DNA of 7,190 nucleotides. It comes from JANMZR01 sp031383555 (GTDB taxonomy: Bacteria; Bacteroidota; Bacteroidia; Cytophagales; Spirosomataceae). The notes beneath the pieces were generated by a model. It saw only the letters and a program-made list of their open reading frames with translations. It was not told where the DNA came from and did not search any database. Below are positions 5,800 to 7,190 of this stretch, one piece after another; position 1 is the stretch's first letter; the number at the start of each line of letters is the position of its first letter. The position numbers and the translations under genes are program-made. The stretch is taken from NCBI GenBank assembly GCA_031383555.1, contig JANMZR010000267.1, positions 1-7,190 on the forward strand, in the 5' to 3' direction.

Positions 5800-6657
5800 T
5801 TATCTAACTACAAGTATTTCTGACTCAATATTTGCAAAAGAATTACCATACAATTCGTCTAATAATTCATCAATTTCTTGCTCTGTAAAATTGCAAAACC
5901 AACGGTCGGCTCGGGCTTCAATACTTGGCAAACCTTTACCACGAACAGTGTCGGCAATTAAAACTGAGGGTTTATTTTCCTCAAAAGGAAAGGCATTTAA
6001 AGTCGTTTCCAATTCGTCAAAATCATGTCCATTAATACGTTTTACGGCTGCTCCAAATGCAAGAAATTTATCAGTTAAAGGCTCTAAGGGAATCAATTCT
6101 TCTGTAGGCATATTGGCTTGAAACTTGTTTCGATCTACAATAAACAGCAGATTATCAAGCTTAAAAGCCACAGCCACTAACATTGCTTCCCAACAAGTAC
6201 CTTCGTTGAGCTCACCATCACCAAGTATGCATATAATTTTGTTATCAGTATTTTTTAGTTTGCAATCCATGGCCACTCCAATAGCAACAGAAGGCAAATG
6301 CCCTAACGATCCGGAGTGAAATTCAATACCTGGAATATTGGTATTGGGGTGCCAATAAATATGGTCATTGGTAGAAAGGTGATTTTGTAAGCGACTTTTT
6401 TCCAACCAACCTAGCTCCACAAATGTGCCGTAAAGTGCCGGCACATCATGGCCTTTTGAGAGGAATAAATAGTCTCGATTAGGATCAGATAAACTATTTT
6501 TTGTTAAGTTTAAAAAACTAGAATATAAGTAAACGATAAGGTCAGTAGCAGAAAGTGATGCCCCTACAAAACACCCACCATCTGTAGCTAATTTTACAAT
6601 ATGCTCCCTAACTTTTAAGGCTCTAGTTTCAAGAAAATCTCTTTTTAATAAATCCAT
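5800..6657 (-). CDS. Transketolase, N-terminal subunit (thiamine-diphosphate-binding PP domain)
   Basis: The 285 residues match the PP domain of transketolase. The thiamine diphosphate motif runs from GDGELNEG (146-153) to Asn177 in VDRNKFQ, the GDG-x(n)-N pattern that binds Mg2+ and diphosphate. Other landmarks are LSKGHDVPALY (67-76) with His70, HSGSLGHLPSVAIG (114-127), the WEAMLVAVAFKLDNLLFIVD helix-strand region, and RGKGLPSIE (239-247). The start Met at 6657 fits the usual N-terminal helix length. It follows the SpsF-like stop by 1 nt and precedes the C-subunit by 2 nt. Pairing with that subunit rebuilds a complete transketolase; DXS and the E1 subunits of 2-oxoacid dehydrogenases were considered, but the SKGH and GSLGH motifs are transketolase-like. 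Its presence beside NeuB and a nucleotidyltransferase implies a special-purpose enzyme for an unusual sugar. Confidence 0.92.
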   Translation of the reverse strand: MDLLKRDFLETRALKVREHIVKLATDGGCFVGASLSATDLIVYLYSSFLNLTKNSLSDPNRDYLFLSKGHDVPALYGTFVELGWLEKSRLQNHLSTNDHIYWHPNTNIPGIEFHSGSLGHLPSVAIGVAMDCKLKNTDNKIICILGDGELNEGTCWEAMLVAVAFKLDNLLFIVDRNKFQANMPTEELIPLEPLTDKFLAFGAAVKRINGHDFDELETTLNAFPFEENKPSVLIADTVRGKGLPSIEARADRWFCNFTEQEIDELLDELYGNSFANIESEILVVR

Positions 6658-6658
6658 T

Positions 6659-7190
6659 TTATACTAATTCTCTTGTTTGATTTTTCGTAATTGTTTTTAA
6701 CTCGCTTAAATGATTTCGATACCAATTTATGCCTGCGTATTTGGCGTTTATTTGAAAAATACTTGGTTTTTCATTCAATAACTCGAGTATATTATCACAA
6801 CTAAAGTCAATATTTTTAAAATACAATTCTTCAAAAACTCTTTTTATAAATTCATAGTCTTCTTGATAATCAATTGTAAAGCGATGTGACATTGAGTAAT
6901 CAAGCCCAATTTCCCAGGTATAATTTCCAATCGAAAACTTTTCTGGGTTTTCCCAAATATAGGGTGTGGTATGTTCTAACTCGAGTGGTTTTGAAGCAAG
7001 CTTCCAAGTGGTATTCAGGCAATCTCTAGTCATTATTTCTACATCATTACCATCAGGAAAAGTGGCAGGATGCAAGTTTGAAACATAATCAAAATTATTT
7101 TCAAAAAAATAATGAAAAACTTGGTTAATTATTTGTGGATCAATCAGAGGACAATCGGAAGGTATTTTCACAATATAATCTGCCTCAAAC
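6659..7190 (-). CDS. spsF: SpsF-like cytidylyltransferase, C-terminal part (5' end outside window)
   Basis: The frame is open to the right edge, so the start and the N-terminal nucleotide-binding loop are missing. A GTG at 7171 is not the start, because the preceding residues FEADYI continue the family's DYIVKIPSDCPLIDP motif. The 177 visible residues show SDCPLIDP (equivalent to the GDCPLI metal-binding motif of SpsF and CMP-sugar synthetases), DYVSNLHPATFPDGNDVEI, LEHTTPYIWENP and the RFTIDYQEDYEFI element, then a C-terminal INAKYAGINWYRN tail typical of SpsF. Complete SpsF proteins are about 230-250 residues, so roughly 60-70 are lost. The family is related to NeuA/KdsB and is expected to attach CMP (perhaps another nucleotide) to the sugar acid. 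It is the first visible gene of the operon and ends 1 nt before the transketolase N-subunit. No canonical NeuA is present in the window. Confidence 0.85.
   Translation of the reverse strand, partial: FEADYIVKIPSDCPLIDPQIINQVFHYFFENNFDYVSNLHPATFPDGNDVEIMTRDCLNTTWKLASKPLELEHTTPYIWENPEKFSIGNYTWEIGLDYSMSHRFTIDYQEDYEFIKRVFEELYFKNIDFSCDNILELLNEKPSIFQINAKYAGINWYRNHLSELKTITKNQTRELV

Noticed and set aside
7169..7171. GTG as start codon of the SpsF-like gene
   Set aside because: The frame is open to the window edge, and the upstream residues FEADYI continue the conserved family motif; GTG encodes an internal Val.

Overview
The window reads as part of a Bacteroidota (Bacteroidetes-type) chromosome. Support is circumstantial: strongly AT-rich DNA, AT-only leaders without clear Shine-Dalgarno sequences, mostly TAA stops, and protein families common in that phylum. 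No rRNA, tRNA, CRISPR array or intact mobile element was seen, and the genus cannot be named.

Left edge (1-913): the 3' part of a plus-strand calcineurin-like metallophosphoesterase (1-510) converges on a minus-strand small multidrug resistance (SMR) family transporter (542-913) that must start at TTG. Positions 914-1120 hold no gene but contain a 10-bp hairpin at 1045-1075, the likely end of the large operon.

Main block (1121-7190): seven minus-strand genes are tightly packed. In order of transcription (right to left) they are: an SpsF-like cytidylyltransferase (cut by the window edge), a split transketolase in two subunits, a class III PLP aminotransferase of the glutamate-1-semialdehyde aminotransferase fold, a short-chain dehydrogenase resembling PtmA, a HAD type C0 phosphatase of the KdsC/Kdn-9-P phosphatase type, and a NeuB-family 3-deoxy-2-keto acid synthase without the usual C-terminal SAF (antifreeze-like) domain. 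Gaps are 1 nt, 2 nt, 49 nt, a 4-nt ATGA overlap, 71 nt and 43 nt, so one transcript is likely. Its promoter lies beyond the right edge.

Together the genes look like a pathway for a CMP-activated, sialic-acid-like (nonulosonate-type) sugar for a surface glycan. The proposed logic is that the transketolase and SDR shape or extend a phosphorylated keto sugar, the aminotransferase adds an amino group, NeuB condenses the product with phosphoenolpyruvate, the HAD enzyme removes the phosphate, and the SpsF-like enzyme activates the acid with CTP. No NeuC, LegB/PseB-type dehydratase, N-acetyltransferase or canonical NeuA is present within the window. The pairing of a split transketolase and a GSA-type aminotransferase with a SAF-less NeuB does not match the textbook Neu5Ac, legionaminic, pseudaminic or Kdn routes. 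The product is unknown and may be an unusual higher-carbon amino sugar acid.
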